Source: Chryseobacterium antibioticum (lineage in GTDB: Bacteria > Bacteroidota > Bacteroidia > Flavobacteriales > Weeksellaceae). From it: a stretch of DNA of 64,000 nt. Made by a program: the position numbers and the translations under genes. The notes beneath the pieces were generated by a model that worked only from the letters and a program-made list of their open reading frames with translations, made no database searches and had not been told where the DNA came from. The DNA lies in NCBI RefSeq assembly GCF_012927325.1, contig NZ_JABBGI010000002.1, forward strand, positions 206,506-270,505, read 5' to 3'. Of the stretch, positions 18,378 through 27,514 are shown piece after piece (the first letter of the stretch is position 1; each line of letters starts with the position of its first letter).

Positions 18378-19403
18378 CTATTTTATAAGAAATCTAAACT
18401 TATTTATATTTTTAAGAGCAATGCCCGTTCCACGAACAACAGCTCTTAAAGGGTCTTCTGCCACACACACCGGCAATCCTGTTTTTAGATGGATTCTATC
18501 TGCCAAACCGTTCAGCAACGCTCCTCCTCCGGCAAGAAAAATACCTGTTTTGTAAATATCCGATGCCAGTTCCGGCGGGGTAATAGAAAGCGTTTCCATA
18601 ATAGCATCCTCAATTCTCATAATCGATTTATCAAGAGCTTTGAAAACTTCTTTATAGCTCACCATAATTTCTTTTGGCTTACCTGTAATCAAATCTCGCC
18701 CCTGTACCGGAATATCTTCCAGAACAAAGTCCAGCTCCTCCAGTGCAGAGCCTATCTCAATTTTGACTCTTTCAGCAGTTCTCTCCCCAATATCTAAATT
18801 ATACTGAGATCTGATGAAATAGGCAATATCATTGGTAAAGACATCTCCTGCAATCTTAAGAGATTTGTCGCAGACAATACCGCCCAGCGCAATTACGGCT
18901 ATTTCAGTAGTACCACCACCTATATCAACAATCATATTTCCTTCAGGACTTTCAACATCAATTCCGGCACCAATAGCTGCTGCCATTGGCTCGTAAATCA
19001 GTTTCACTTCCTTAGCATTTACTTTCAGTGCTGAATCTTTTACAGCTCTTTTTTCAACTTCAGTAATTCCTGATGGAATGCATATTACTATTCTAAGGGC
19101 AGGTTGCATAAATTTCCCTCCGATCTCCGGAATCAGTTTGATAAATTCCTTAATCATATGCTCGGACGCATGAAAATCTGCGATGACCCCATCTTTCAAA
19201 GGGCGTATTGTCCTAATATTTTCATGGGTTTTTCCCTGCATAAGCTTTGCCTGTAGTCCTACAGCAATAGGTTTTCCCGTAGTTCGGTCAATAGCCACTA
19301 TAGAGGGCTGATCGATGACAATCTTATTATTATGTATGATAAGGGTATTGGCCGTTCCTAAATCAATAGCTATTTCCTGTGTAAACATATCGAACAATCC
19401 CAT
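18378..19403 (-). CDS. Rod shape-determining protein, MreB family
   Basis: An actin-like ATPase that forms filaments under the inner membrane and positions cell-wall synthesis. The 341-residue protein has the phosphate-1 motif IAIDLGTANTLI, phosphate-2 MIVDIGGGTTEIAVI, IYEPMAAAIGAGI in the connecting region, and the adenosine motif GIFLAGGGALLNGL. The N-terminal amphipathic MGLFDMF is typical. Length and motifs are complete, so it should be functional. It is alone, without mreC, mreD or pbp2 next to it, so it may be a paralogue of the main mreB of this genome. I therefore leave the symbol empty. Confidence 0.93.
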   Translation of the reverse strand: MGLFDMFTQEIAIDLGTANTLIIHNNKIVIDQPSIVAIDRTTGKPIAVGLQAKLMQGKTHENIRTIRPLKDGVIADFHASEHMIKEFIKLIPEIGGKFMQPALRIVICIPSGITEVEKRAVKDSALKVNAKEVKLIYEPMAAAIGAGIDVESPEGNMIVDIGGGTTEIAVIALGGIVCDKSLKIAGDVFTNDIAYFIRSQYNLDIGERTAERVKIEIGSALEELDFVLEDIPVQGRDLITGKPKEIMVSYKEVFKALDKSIMRIEDAIMETLSITPPELASDIYKTGIFLAGGGALLNGLADRIHLKTGLPVCVAEDPLRAVVRGTGIALKNINKFRFLIK

Positions 19404-19443
19404 ATTCCATTATTTTATTGACCGCAAAAATACGCTATTACTA

Positions 19444-19761
19444 ATGATATCGGTGAAAGTAGAAATTGTAATTAGAGTTAAACTTACGTTAAAGTATTGG
19501 CTAAAGAAAAATTATTGCTTACAGACAGGCAGTTATGTTCTGGATGCGCAGGTTACCAAAGTAAAAGATGGCGTATATCACGCTATGCTTGAAGGAAAAA
19601 ATGTGGTCTTTACTTTTAATGAAACATCAATCGCAATCAATATTGAAAATCCTCAGGATAAGGATGCTCTCCATTTCTACTGCTCAGATGGAGCAAGCAT
19701 AGCAGGCGCGTACACCAAAATAACGGCTCCTCTAGATCCTTCTCAAATGGATAAAAAATAA
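19444..19761 (+). CDS. Hypothetical protein, possibly a truncated remnant
   Basis: About 105 codons from the ATG at 19444. An earlier in-frame ATG at 19315 would run antisense inside the mreB-like gene and is not credible. The protein has a normal composition only from about residue 25 on (TGSYVLDAQVTKVKDGVYHAMLEGKNVVFTFNETSIAINIENPQD), which looks like the C-terminal beta domain of a longer secreted protein. No signal peptide is seen. A strong terminator follows, so the 3' end is probably original while the 5' part may be lost. Confidence 0.45.
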   Translation: MISVKVEIVIRVKLTLKYWLKKNYCLQTGSYVLDAQVTKVKDGVYHAMLEGKNVVFTFNETSIAINIENPQDKDALHFYCSDGASIAGAYTKITAPLDPSQMDKK

Positions 19762-19767
19762 ATCAGT

Positions 19768-19799
19768 AAAAAAGGACTGAAATTATTCAGTCCTTTTTT
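19768..19799. terminator. Bidirectional terminator
   Basis: AAAAAAGGACTGAA (19768-19781) and TTCAGTCCTTTTTT (19786-19799) form a perfect 14-bp stem with a 4-base loop. It separates the 19444 ORF from pncA. Confidence 0.9.
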
Positions 19800-19828
19800 C
19801 ATACAGAATGGATTATTATGAAGAGATA

Positions 19829-20419
19829 CTAAATAACAGTCCCTCCTTTTAGCTTAAAGTCTGCCGTCACACGCTCATATCTTTCTGCATCTATGGGTTT
19901 AGAAGCGCGCTCTATGATACTTGATTTAAAACCTAGGTCTAATGCATCGTTAGCTGTATAATAGACACAATAATCAGCGGCCACTCCGCAAACGGCTACT
20001 TCTGTAACCCCTCTTCCCTTAAGATAATCGGCCATGCCTGTAGATTTTTTTCTGCCATTATCAAAGAAACCACTGTAGCTATCAATTTCTTTATCCATTC
20101 CTTTTCTGAAAATAGCCTCAATATGGTTCGTTAAAAGTTCCGGAACCAATTCAGCTCCCTGTGTTCCTTGTAAGCAATGCTCCGGCCATAGCACCTGATC
20201 TAATCCATTTAATGATATTTCTTCAAACGGTTTTTTACCCGGATGGGAAGTAAAGAAACTTTTATGGCCTGCAGGGTGCCAATCTTGTGTGGCTACTACC
20301 AGATCATATTCTGACTGTAATTCGTTAATAATTTGAACAATTTCATTACCCTGGTTAACGGCTAAAGCGCCTCCCGGTAAAAAATCATACTGTACATCGA
20401 TGATAATTAAAGCATTCAT
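19829..20419 (-). CDS. pncA: Nicotinamidase
   Basis: Hydrolyses nicotinamide to nicotinic acid for NAD recycling; some members also act on pyrazinamide. The 196-residue isochorismatase-fold protein shows D8 (catalytic Asp in IIIDVQYDFLPGG), the metal-binding segment D46-W-H48-P-A-G-H52, a Lys in FRKGMD (about residue 105) and the nucleophilic Cys in CGVAADYCVYYT (about residue 150). These give the Asp-Lys-Cys triad and metal site of PncA. It is a single-gene unit. Confidence 0.95.
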   Translation of the reverse strand: MNALIIIDVQYDFLPGGALAVNQGNEIVQIINELQSEYDLVVATQDWHPAGHKSFFTSHPGKKPFEEISLNGLDQVLWPEHCLQGTQGAELVPELLTNHIEAIFRKGMDKEIDSYSGFFDNGRKKSTGMADYLKGRGVTEVAVCGVAADYCVYYTANDALDLGFKSSIIERASKPIDAERYERVTADFKLKGGTVI

Positions 20420-20610
20420 AAATAAAAATTAAATGTTATTAGTTTAATAAATCTACAATACGTGATTTAAAGTATTCAAATTTAACTATTTTCCCACATA
20501 ATGTGAATTTTTTACTAATAAAACATTTTATATTCAATTTACCTGATTATTATTGTCAGTACAAGCAAGAAAATTATCCGCGTATCAACCTATTCATATT
20601 TCCAGATCAA

Positions 20611-22356
20611 TCAGTTTCTAACGATGGGAATCTTAACAAAGCTATCGTTGTACCATTTCACTTTTAATGGTTCTTTGGCATCTTTGATGGTTTCTTCGCT
20701 TACTGTTTTTCCTGTTCCATAGTTGAGTTCAGAAAACGGATTTTTATTGACATTCAGGTAAATCACCAGTCGGCTGCCTTTACTTAATTGTTTGCTTACC
20801 AAATGGGTATTGGAGAATGGAATCGTTTCAATTTCATTAGGTTTCAGCAATTTCCTTTTGGTAATATCTGTTGAGTAACTTGCGCGCCCAATAAAATAAG
20901 ACAGATGAAAATATTCTCCATTTGGCATTAACTCATATAATGTCACGCCGATATCCATATCCTTTTTATTAATGCTGGCTTTGATTTCCCCTAAAAAAGA
21001 TCCATTGATTACCATGGGTTCTTTTAAAGGTTCACTAATGAAATTAAAACCGTTAGATGTATCAATTTCCTTGCGAATAATAGGTTCCGGATAATAATCG
21101 TTATTTGTTATTTCTCTGTTTGCAAAATCTACCTCTTGTGTTAAATAGCTTCTTTTAATGGGCTTTTGTGAATTTAGAGAATAGAATTTACCTGATTGGT
21201 TATCTGTCAGGTACAGGGTTAAAAAACCATTACTCATTTTATCAAGAGATGGAGCACTTCGCCATTCATTGGTACCCATTACCTGATAGTTAATTTTATC
21301 TTTTAAAATGTCTGGCTTAGTTCCGTTCTTTAAAATATAATCAAACCACTGATACGTAATTTTATTGATATCAAACAACGCAACAGGATCTACTTTATAC
21401 TCGTACAGAGTGGCTTCTCCCCCACTTTGGGTTCCAAAATGCCCATAAGGTCCTATAATTAAATAAGCAGGTGTTTCAGGGCTATACTTTTGAAGTTCTC
21501 TCAAATAATATAAACCTGAACTCTGCCCGTCATTGTAGTAACCATCAAACGCCAAAACGGGTATTTTTATTTGGGCGAAATCTTTTTTATAGGGTGTCAT
21601 TTTTTGCCAATAATGATCAAAAGAAGGATGGCTGATCCATCGTTGAAACCATTTGTTTGGGACACCGTCTATACTATCTAATTTCTTATACGCAACTCCT
21701 GTTTCCCACCATGTATTCTGCATTTTTCTAAAACGCTGTCTGTCATTTCCGGCTATGGTATCCAGAGATTTATTATTTCCAACGTAAAATGCCCATTCAT
21801 AATTGGGGTTAACAAAAATATTATTTTCTACAGGTAAGCCCTGTCCTGGTCTGGCCGCTACATAAGGTACAATTGTTTTAAGAGCCGGATGCAGGGTTTT
21901 GCAGGCTGCCCACTGTGTAAATCCATTATAACTTCCTCCATACATCCCAACACTTCCATTAGACCATTTCTGTTTACTGATCCAATCAATGACATCATAC
22001 GTATCATTTGCATCATTCTCATAGGGAAGTATTTCGTTCTGACTGAATCTTTTTCCTCTTGCATAGGCAATAACTCCTATATAACCATTATCTACAGATC
22101 GTTTTAATGATACCATATCGCGGCCTTTATCTCTAACATAAATTGTTGATTGAAGTATGACTGGTGCAGGTTTTTCATCTCCTTTTTTACGGACCACGAT
22201 TAAAGATAAAGTGGCCCCATCTCTGGTTTTTACAGAAACACTATCCTGAATATTGTAAATACTTTTTAGATCTTCCGCTTTTGCTTTTTTTGTTTGCTGG
22301 GCTGGACAATAGAAAAATGCCAGAAATAGAATGATGAAATTCAACAATATTTTCAT
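20611..22356 (-). CDS. Secreted CocE/NonD family alpha/beta hydrolase (S15-like)
   Basis: A probable acyl esterase, acylase or X-Pro-type peptidase acting outside the inner membrane. The 581-residue protein has a signal peptide (MKILLNFIILFLAFFYCPAQ), an alpha/beta hydrolase core with nucleophile elbow GGSYNGF (about residue 145) preceded by the oxyanion region around YVRDKGRD, an acid residue near PVLAFDGYYND, a His in GPYGHFG (about residue 310), and a C-terminal jelly-roll domain of the PepX_C type from about residue 370. No T9SS tail is seen, so a periplasmic location is likely. The true substrate is unknown. Confidence 0.88.
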   Translation of the reverse strand: MKILLNFIILFLAFFYCPAQQTKKAKAEDLKSIYNIQDSVSVKTRDGATLSLIVVRKKGDEKPAPVILQSTIYVRDKGRDMVSLKRSVDNGYIGVIAYARGKRFSQNEILPYENDANDTYDVIDWISKQKWSNGSVGMYGGSYNGFTQWAACKTLHPALKTIVPYVAARPGQGLPVENNIFVNPNYEWAFYVGNNKSLDTIAGNDRQRFRKMQNTWWETGVAYKKLDSIDGVPNKWFQRWISHPSFDHYWQKMTPYKKDFAQIKIPVLAFDGYYNDGQSSGLYYLRELQKYSPETPAYLIIGPYGHFGTQSGGEATLYEYKVDPVALFDINKITYQWFDYILKNGTKPDILKDKINYQVMGTNEWRSAPSLDKMSNGFLTLYLTDNQSGKFYSLNSQKPIKRSYLTQEVDFANREITNNDYYPEPIIRKEIDTSNGFNFISEPLKEPMVINGSFLGEIKASINKKDMDIGVTLYELMPNGEYFHLSYFIGRASYSTDITKRKLLKPNEIETIPFSNTHLVSKQLSKGSRLVIYLNVNKNPFSELNYGTGKTVSEETIKDAKEPLKVKWYNDSFVKIPIVRN

Positions 22357-23068
22357 GGGTTAATTTTAGTTTATTTCGGTTGAGCAATCCGGTTCCTTCT
22401 GCCTATAGTTAGCTCACCAATTACGCTGAATGGTCAGCGTAATTTTAAACGCTAATATAATGCTTATTCAGTAAGCATAATGGGTTATTTTACATTATAA
22501 TTTAATTCATTATTTTGATATTTTAAACTATATAAAAACACCCTGAAAACAAGTAGTTCTGATATTTATCCTCAGATATTTTATAAGCAGCGAAGGAGAG
22601 TTTGTCGATTTTTATCAAAAATATTCTGTGAGGTTTACACCAATGAAGACCTTGCATCATTACAATCTACAAATTTTTATAAGGAGAACTTTGAATAATT
22701 TGAGATCATACAACCATACCTGCTAAACCCTATCTAAAAAGAATGTCTTGATTCTAAACAGATAATCACCTACGTATAAATACGTAATTCATAATTCAGG
22801 TATTTTCACTTAACAGGGGATTATTTTATTTTCTTTACTTTGAATTGTTCTTTAATGAAGCTTCTCACACTATAAAAGGCGAATTTGAAAAGCCTGATTA
22901 TAAAACGGAATAGAAAAGAGAGAAGACCAGATAGGTTTCAGATAAGATAGAATTGAGGTTAAAAATGAAGGAAAGCTATCATGACTATAATTTAAAAATG
23001 AAGTCCTTTATCCTGTAGTAACATTACATTTTTTCAAAAATATTTTTATAACCTTAAAACTAATAATT
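22357..23068. other. 712-base intergenic region with inverted repeats before the giant-gene cluster
   Basis: No convincing ORF. It holds a perfect 11-bp inverted repeat (AATTACGCTGA at 22419-22429 and its complement at 22434-22444), a smaller hairpin (ATGCTTA/TAAGCAT near 22460-22478), and the palindromic pair TACGTA-TAAA-TACGTA at 22771-22786. About 48 bases past the last is TTACTTTG (22835-22842), a possible -7 element for the downstream cluster, with a leader of about 220 bases. Confidence 0.5.
22771..22842 (+). promoter_or_regulatory. Candidate promoter and operator of the giant-gene cluster
   Basis: TACGTA at 22771-22776 and 22781-22786, separated by TAAA, form a 16-bp palindrome. The -7-like TTACTTTG lies at 22835-22842. 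No -33 TTG is found at the right distance. The palindrome could be a regulator site at about -55 relative to the start; this is a guess from position and symmetry. Confidence 0.35.
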
Positions 23069-23419
23069 ATGGCATCACAAAACCCGGTAATCAACCAAAA
23101 CGGAACAGCCAGCATTAAATCAGGTCAATTTTGTACCTGGAACACAGCAAACGGCACAAACGCGACTATTACTATTGCTAACTCCAGCAGAAGCAACGTA
23201 CTGAAATTCGCTATTTCAGGAGCACCCGCAAGCGGTATTATTGTAGACGACCCCAGCCAGCCAAGATCAGTTTTCGATGGAGTTTACTCTTTAAAACCTA
23301 ATTCTCCTAACGTTGTAGTTACTGCTTTTGGTGATTTTGGAGGCTCAACAGTCACTATCACCAACATCACTAATGCTCAAAATGATGCTGAGGCAACTAT
23401 TCAGTGCCAAACCAGCTAA
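23069..23419 (+). CDS. Small beta-rich protein 1 of the giant-gene cluster
   Basis: A 116-residue protein of unknown function, with no signal peptide, rich in Thr, Asn, Ser, Val and Ile, and predicted to be all beta (a single sandwich of Ig- or jelly-roll size). The segment SGAPASGIIVDDPSQPRSVFDGVYSLKPNSPNVVVTAFGDFGGSTVTITN matches the downstream small protein in order: GAP, F-D/N-G, SLKP, V-A-x-G-x-F-G/A-G, and TV. It has two Cys residues, one near each end, which could form a disulfide. It is the first gene of the cluster and overlaps the next gene. Confidence 0.75.
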   Translation: MASQNPVINQNGTASIKSGQFCTWNTANGTNATITIANSSRSNVLKFAISGAPASGIIVDDPSQPRSVFDGVYSLKPNSPNVVVTAFGDFGGSTVTITNITNAQNDAEATIQCQTS

Positions 23420-23801
23420 GTGCAGCTATAAACTTCACTTTCAGATCCTTTTATTATTTATTCTTGGTCATACCCTGGCAATGGGTCAGGGTGTGATCAG
23501 GTCTAAAGCTGATACCGTGTCGCTTTCCCGTTTTGAATTTGCACAAAAAATGACCAATAACGGAAGCGATTGTATCTGTTCGATCACCAATACCAGTCAG
23601 GCTAATATAGCTATGACCGTTTTGACCGGTGCCCCTGATGCTATCCAGCTGGACAGCACGGCAATCTTCAATGGTACGCATTCTTTAAAGCCCGGCCAAC
23701 AAGTAATTGCTGTAGGCAACTTTGCAGGCAAGCAAATCACGGTATTAAATCTGTCACTGATGGATGTTGTGATTCTTGTTATGCTCTTCTGCCCTGGTTA
23801 A
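23385..23801 (+). CDS. Small beta-rich protein 2 of the giant-gene cluster, with N-terminal hydrophobic segment
   Basis: A paralogue of the preceding gene. The frame is open from 23328, but I place the start at 23385 (MLRQLFSAKPAKCSYKLHF), 35 bases inside the end of the previous gene. A hydrophobic segment with signal-like end follows (FQILLLFILGHTLAMGQG), so unlike the first protein this one may be exported. The mature part repeats the pattern GAPDAIQLDSTAIFNGTHSLKPGQQVIAVGNFAGKQITV seen in protein 1. The last 20 residues are unusually hydrophobic (MDVVILVMLF), perhaps a frameshifted or membrane-active tail. The start is uncertain. Confidence 0.6.
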   Translation: MLRQLFSAKPAKCSYKLHFQILLLFILGHTLAMGQGVIRSKADTVSLSRFEFAQKMTNNGSDCICSITNTSQANIAMTVLTGAPDAIQLDSTAIFNGTHSLKPGQQVIAVGNFAGKQITVLNLSLMDVVILVMLFCPG

Positions 23802-23827
23802 AGTATTCACAACCTATAATTATTCTT

Positions 23828-26800
23828 ATGGCACCATCCGAAACAGAGATCATATTCAGCAATGAAAATTCAGGAAATCCTGCGCTCTATATTTTTAATC
23901 AGGTAGGACAACATTGGACCGCTTTATTGCTTCCGGAAGGATCTTCTTATGCAGACCCTACCATCAGCCTTCAGGTGGCAACACAGCAACAGGTCTACTT
24001 CCTGTTTGCCAAAACTTCTCCTGCCGATGTAAAAAACTTTATCGACAGCTATCGTCCTTACCTGTTGACGTTCCGACAGAATGTGATGGCCAACCTCACG
24101 ACAGCATGGTTAAGCAGCCCGGAACAAAAACCTTCCACTAAGAATACAACCGTCCTCAACTTCGCACAATTTGGCACCAGCGCGCCTTTTGTCGTGGGAC
24201 AACCATTTAACGTAACTATCGGCAGTGGCTTCGGTACGCTCTCCATCCAGAACAATACCGTGATGCAGCTGCAACCCGATGAAAATTCTAATGCCTTACG
24301 CCTCACATGGACACCCGGCAACCCCAATATGACCTTTGCCAATAAGGTATTAGGTACCAGCTCTATGTTTAGAAGCGACATTACGATTCCTTTCAGCGGC
24401 CCGGGTACGGGCTCCTTCCGTTTTTTGCTTGGTCTGAATATGAACCTGGACTTTAAGGGATACGGTCTGCAAAACAACTATTACTATGGTGACAGCACAG
24501 CACCTTCTTACTTTGCCTATCCCATACTGCAGACAGGCAGTACCAATGATTATCTCCTTACCCAGACTGAAATCGATCTCCTTGACGTAGCCAATAATGG
24601 AGGACTGAATACCTATTTCGCCATTACAGGCCAAATCTACAATGCGAATACTGGTAAAACAAGAGCAGCCAGCCTGCCCAGTTATTATGCCATCAATACC
24701 GGCTACCCTCTTACTTTATGGCCCGCAGTGGACATGGTGGATTCAGGAGCTCCGGTCAATAATCTCTTTCCGACAGACAATAGCGCACGCTTTGTCATAT
24801 CCCCGCAGGATGCTGCAGGGATCAAATCATATTACCTGTCGCCGGAGGGTGATTTTTACCTCGATCCCGGCGCATCGCAAGCTGCCTTTGCCGATGAAAA
24901 CGGACAATACAGCTTACTTCCCGGTCTTTCCGGCACAGAAGTAGTTTCATTTACTCCCTATAAAAACAACGATGGTACTATTATCGGTGACACAATACGT
25001 TTTACCTCAAAGCAGGCAGCCTTTGCTGCCAATTTTCCTGGTCAGGAAGTATCCCTGGCCAACCCCGGCACTGATAAACCCGTACTCGACAGCACTTACC
25101 TGACAGCATGGGCCAATATCGTTGCTGCCACACCCGGCAATGTACAATATGCCTCACAGCCTCAGGGTGCTTCATTATACGCTAAAGATCATGGTGTGGC
25201 ATCGCCCGGCAATAATATCACAGGGTTCCTCGGCTTTTACGAACCTTCAGTAGATATGCCTCAAACCACTGGTTTTGCTGTACCCATGGCACCTTATCTT
25301 GGTGTAAACCCTGTACCTCCACCCAGTGCTGATGGTATCGGCACATTTGAATCCAAAGTACTCAGCGCCGAAAGAAAAACATTGATATCTGCTGCTTTCA
25401 CTACACCACACAGCAGTAAAAGCAAGGCCAAAAGAACCATGGCCAAAACTGCAGCTACAGGCTATACAGCCTCGACCACTCCTCAGGGCCTGGTCGCCAA
25501 TGTGAACAACAACGGTAACTGGAGTTTACTGAACCTTGCACAGAATACCGTCAACAATGGTCCACCTGAGTACCTCAACCCGGAGGAACAAACGTCGGCA
25601 ACACCACCGCAATACCAGCTCAGCTTTATTAACCTGATGCCTCAAATGCAAAGCGCCTTCCTTACCAACCAACAATTTCTGGTGGTAACCAATAATCAGT
25701 ATCTGGGCGATTTGTTTTCAACAATGAATACACCCGGCGGGGGCTCAAGCAGTCAGCCTGTGTTCAACAATAAAATGTCCATTGAAGACTGGCCGTTTGA
25801 TCTGAACGTAGGTGTTAGTAACACCTACGCCGATTACAATAATGTATTGATCTTTAAATTCTGCAAAGGCTCCATCGTCGACCGGGTAAAAAATCCCAAA
25901 GAATGGACACAGGCCAATGCATTTAATATTGATAAAAACAACACCGATTCGGCAGCTGCTTATAATCAGTTGGTCGCGGTGTCATCTTGGCTTCAGACCT
26001 ATTTGGAGGCAGCTGAAGATGCCTACAACTCAGCACTAGCCGATCCTGCTTCCGGCCAGCTGGAATATTATCAGAAATTCCACGCCATTATCAATGATCC
26101 CAATTGGAATGGTATTCTGGCTTTAAAAGCTACGATCGATTTACAGGAATTCCCGCAGCAATTAAAAGGATTAATCAGTGGTATCATCCTCAAGAATTTC
26201 TACGCGCATCACTTCGGCATCGAGGTGAACAGAGTGGATGCCAGTGGCGTGATCACCATGGATCCCGTCAGTTCGCTGTTTGGACTGATTAATTATGTTG
26301 ACCCCGCTTATGCCCAGCAAATATCACAGGGACTGAATCCCAATAAACCGGTGCAGCCTGCAGCGGGAGCCACTTACGATTTTAAAGTACTGTTCTTGCA
26401 GGTATTGTTTGAAAATACCGCCATCAAGGACTTTGCCAGTAAGCTACAGCTGACCATGAACAACTTGTTCTCCGATAAAGTGGCCGGCACCAACAACCCA
26501 TACGGTTCGAATAGTTTGAATACAGTAGTATTGAACGGTACTTATCAGGACCATAATGGTACACCGGTATATGTTTTCGATAACAAAGACGATAATCTGT
26601 TCTACTTTGACAGTAACTTGCTGACCAATGTAGAGATCACCAAAATACAGTTCAATACACTCACAACAGATCCTGCAGCACTCGACATACAATCGAGGTT
26701 TACCATGTGGGGTTATCTCAATTTCGATACAATGACAGCTCCACCGGTTAATGAAGGTGATCCAGCCTATCCGTTGGATGCCTTTTCCTTTGGTATTGCA

Positions 26801-27481
26801 TTGAATGATGGTACCCTGCAACACGGGCTCAATTACAGTAATCTGTATGTGAACATGGCTTTTAATCTCAATACGCCAACAGTGACCACCTATGCTTTTG
26901 ATGCCTCGCAGATCGCGTTCAACTCATCACAAAGCAACGCCAGGGCCAACAGTCTTTATCCCAATTTTGCTTTACAGATCAATAAGCTGTTAAGTGGTAA
27001 TGACGAATCGGCGCCGTCGGGTCAGGGCTATTTAAAGCTCTCCTTACCTGGCATCAATGCCACTGGAATTACAGGTGATTGGTATGGCTTGCAGATGACC
27101 CTTAATATGGGTTCGCCCGGCGAGTTAGCCAGCAGTGCCGGTTTTAATGCTAGTCTGCTCATAGCATGGAGTCCAGGCTCCAAAAGTGCTTCTCCAGGCT
27201 ATAACGCCTTTGTGGGGATCAAGCTGCCTGGTACTGCCAGCAACGCCAAGCTGCTGAGCATACAGGGTGTATTGAAACTCGCTATTGATAAGCTGAGCCT
27301 TCAATATGTAGTGAATCAGCAATCCTATCTTCTAACCCTGTCCAATATTGCTTTGAAATTGCTGGGTATCCTGAAACTGCCACCGGGCGGAAATACCGAC
27401 TTTCTGTTGTTCGGTAATCCTAATCCCGGAGCTACAGCCAAAAGTCTGGGCTGGTATGCCGCTTATAACAAAAATGTATAA
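23828..27481 (+). CDS. 1217-residue beta-rich protein of the giant-gene cluster
   Basis: I do not recognise a characterised family. The protein starts MAPSETEIIFSNENSGNPALYIFN with no signal peptide. Residues 1-110 look like a compact beta domain. About 115-480 is rich in Asn, Gly, Thr and aromatic residues with many short strands. About 520-560 holds a basic, Ala/Lys-rich linker (HSSKSKAKRTMAKTAATGY). About 690-830 is helix-prone. The C-terminal 170 residues (LSLPGINATGITGDWYGLQMTLNMGSPG to LGWYAAYNKNV) again alternate hydrophobic and polar residues, similar in style to parts of the 3631-residue protein. It lies 26 bases after small protein 2 and 33 bases before the EEP gene, consistent with an operon. 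Confidence 0.85.
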   Translation: MAPSETEIIFSNENSGNPALYIFNQVGQHWTALLLPEGSSYADPTISLQVATQQQVYFLFAKTSPADVKNFIDSYRPYLLTFRQNVMANLTTAWLSSPEQKPSTKNTTVLNFAQFGTSAPFVVGQPFNVTIGSGFGTLSIQNNTVMQLQPDENSNALRLTWTPGNPNMTFANKVLGTSSMFRSDITIPFSGPGTGSFRFLLGLNMNLDFKGYGLQNNYYYGDSTAPSYFAYPILQTGSTNDYLLTQTEIDLLDVANNGGLNTYFAITGQIYNANTGKTRAASLPSYYAINTGYPLTLWPAVDMVDSGAPVNNLFPTDNSARFVISPQDAAGIKSYYLSPEGDFYLDPGASQAAFADENGQYSLLPGLSGTEVVSFTPYKNNDGTIIGDTIRFTSKQAAFAANFPGQEVSLANPGTDKPVLDSTYLTAWANIVAATPGNVQYASQPQGASLYAKDHGVASPGNNITGFLGFYEPSVDMPQTTGFAVPMAPYLGVNPVPPPSADGIGTFESKVLSAERKTLISAAFTTPHSSKSKAKRTMAKTAATGYTASTTPQGLVANVNNNGNWSLLNLAQNTVNNGPPEYLNPEEQTSATPPQYQLSFINLMPQMQSAFLTNQQFLVVTNNQYLGDLFSTMNTPGGGSSSQPVFNNKMSIEDWPFDLNVGVSNTYADYNNVLIFKFCKGSIVDRVKNPKEWTQANAFNIDKNNTDSAAAYNQLVAVSSWLQTYLEAAEDAYNSALADPASGQLEYYQKFHAIINDPNWNGILALKATIDLQEFPQQLKGLISGIILKNFYAHHFGIEVNRVDASGVITMDPVSSLFGLINYVDPAYAQQISQGLNPNKPVQPAAGATYDFKVLFLQVLFENTAIKDFASKLQLTMNNLFSDKVAGTNNPYGSNSLNTVVLNGTYQDHNGTPVYVFDNKDDNLFYFDSNLLTNVEITKIQFNTLTTDPAALDIQSRFTMWGYLNFDTMTAPPVNEGDPAYPLDAFSFGIALNDGTLQHGLNYSNLYVNMAFNLNTPTVTTYAFDASQIAFNSSQSNARANSLYPNFALQINKLLSGNDESAPSGQGYLKLSLPGINATGITGDWYGLQMTLNMGSPGELASSAGFNASLLIAWSPGSKSASPGYNAFVGIKLPGTASNAKLLSIQGVLKLAIDKLSLQYVVNQQSYLLTLSNIALKLLGILKLPPGGNTDFLLFGNPNPGATAKSLGWYAAYNKNV

Positions 27482-27514
27482 ACCTGTTGCTATAAACCTA
27501 AAAATCGATGTCTT

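Noticed and set aside
19315..19443. Longer start for the 19444 ORF
   Set aside because: It would lie antisense inside the mreB-like gene and reads as non-protein-like sequence.
22640..22730. Short ORF starting MKTLHHYNLQIF upstream of the giant-gene cluster, as a second His leader peptide
   Set aside because: It has only a single HH pair, lies in DNA without a terminator/antiterminator pair, and no histidine-related gene follows.
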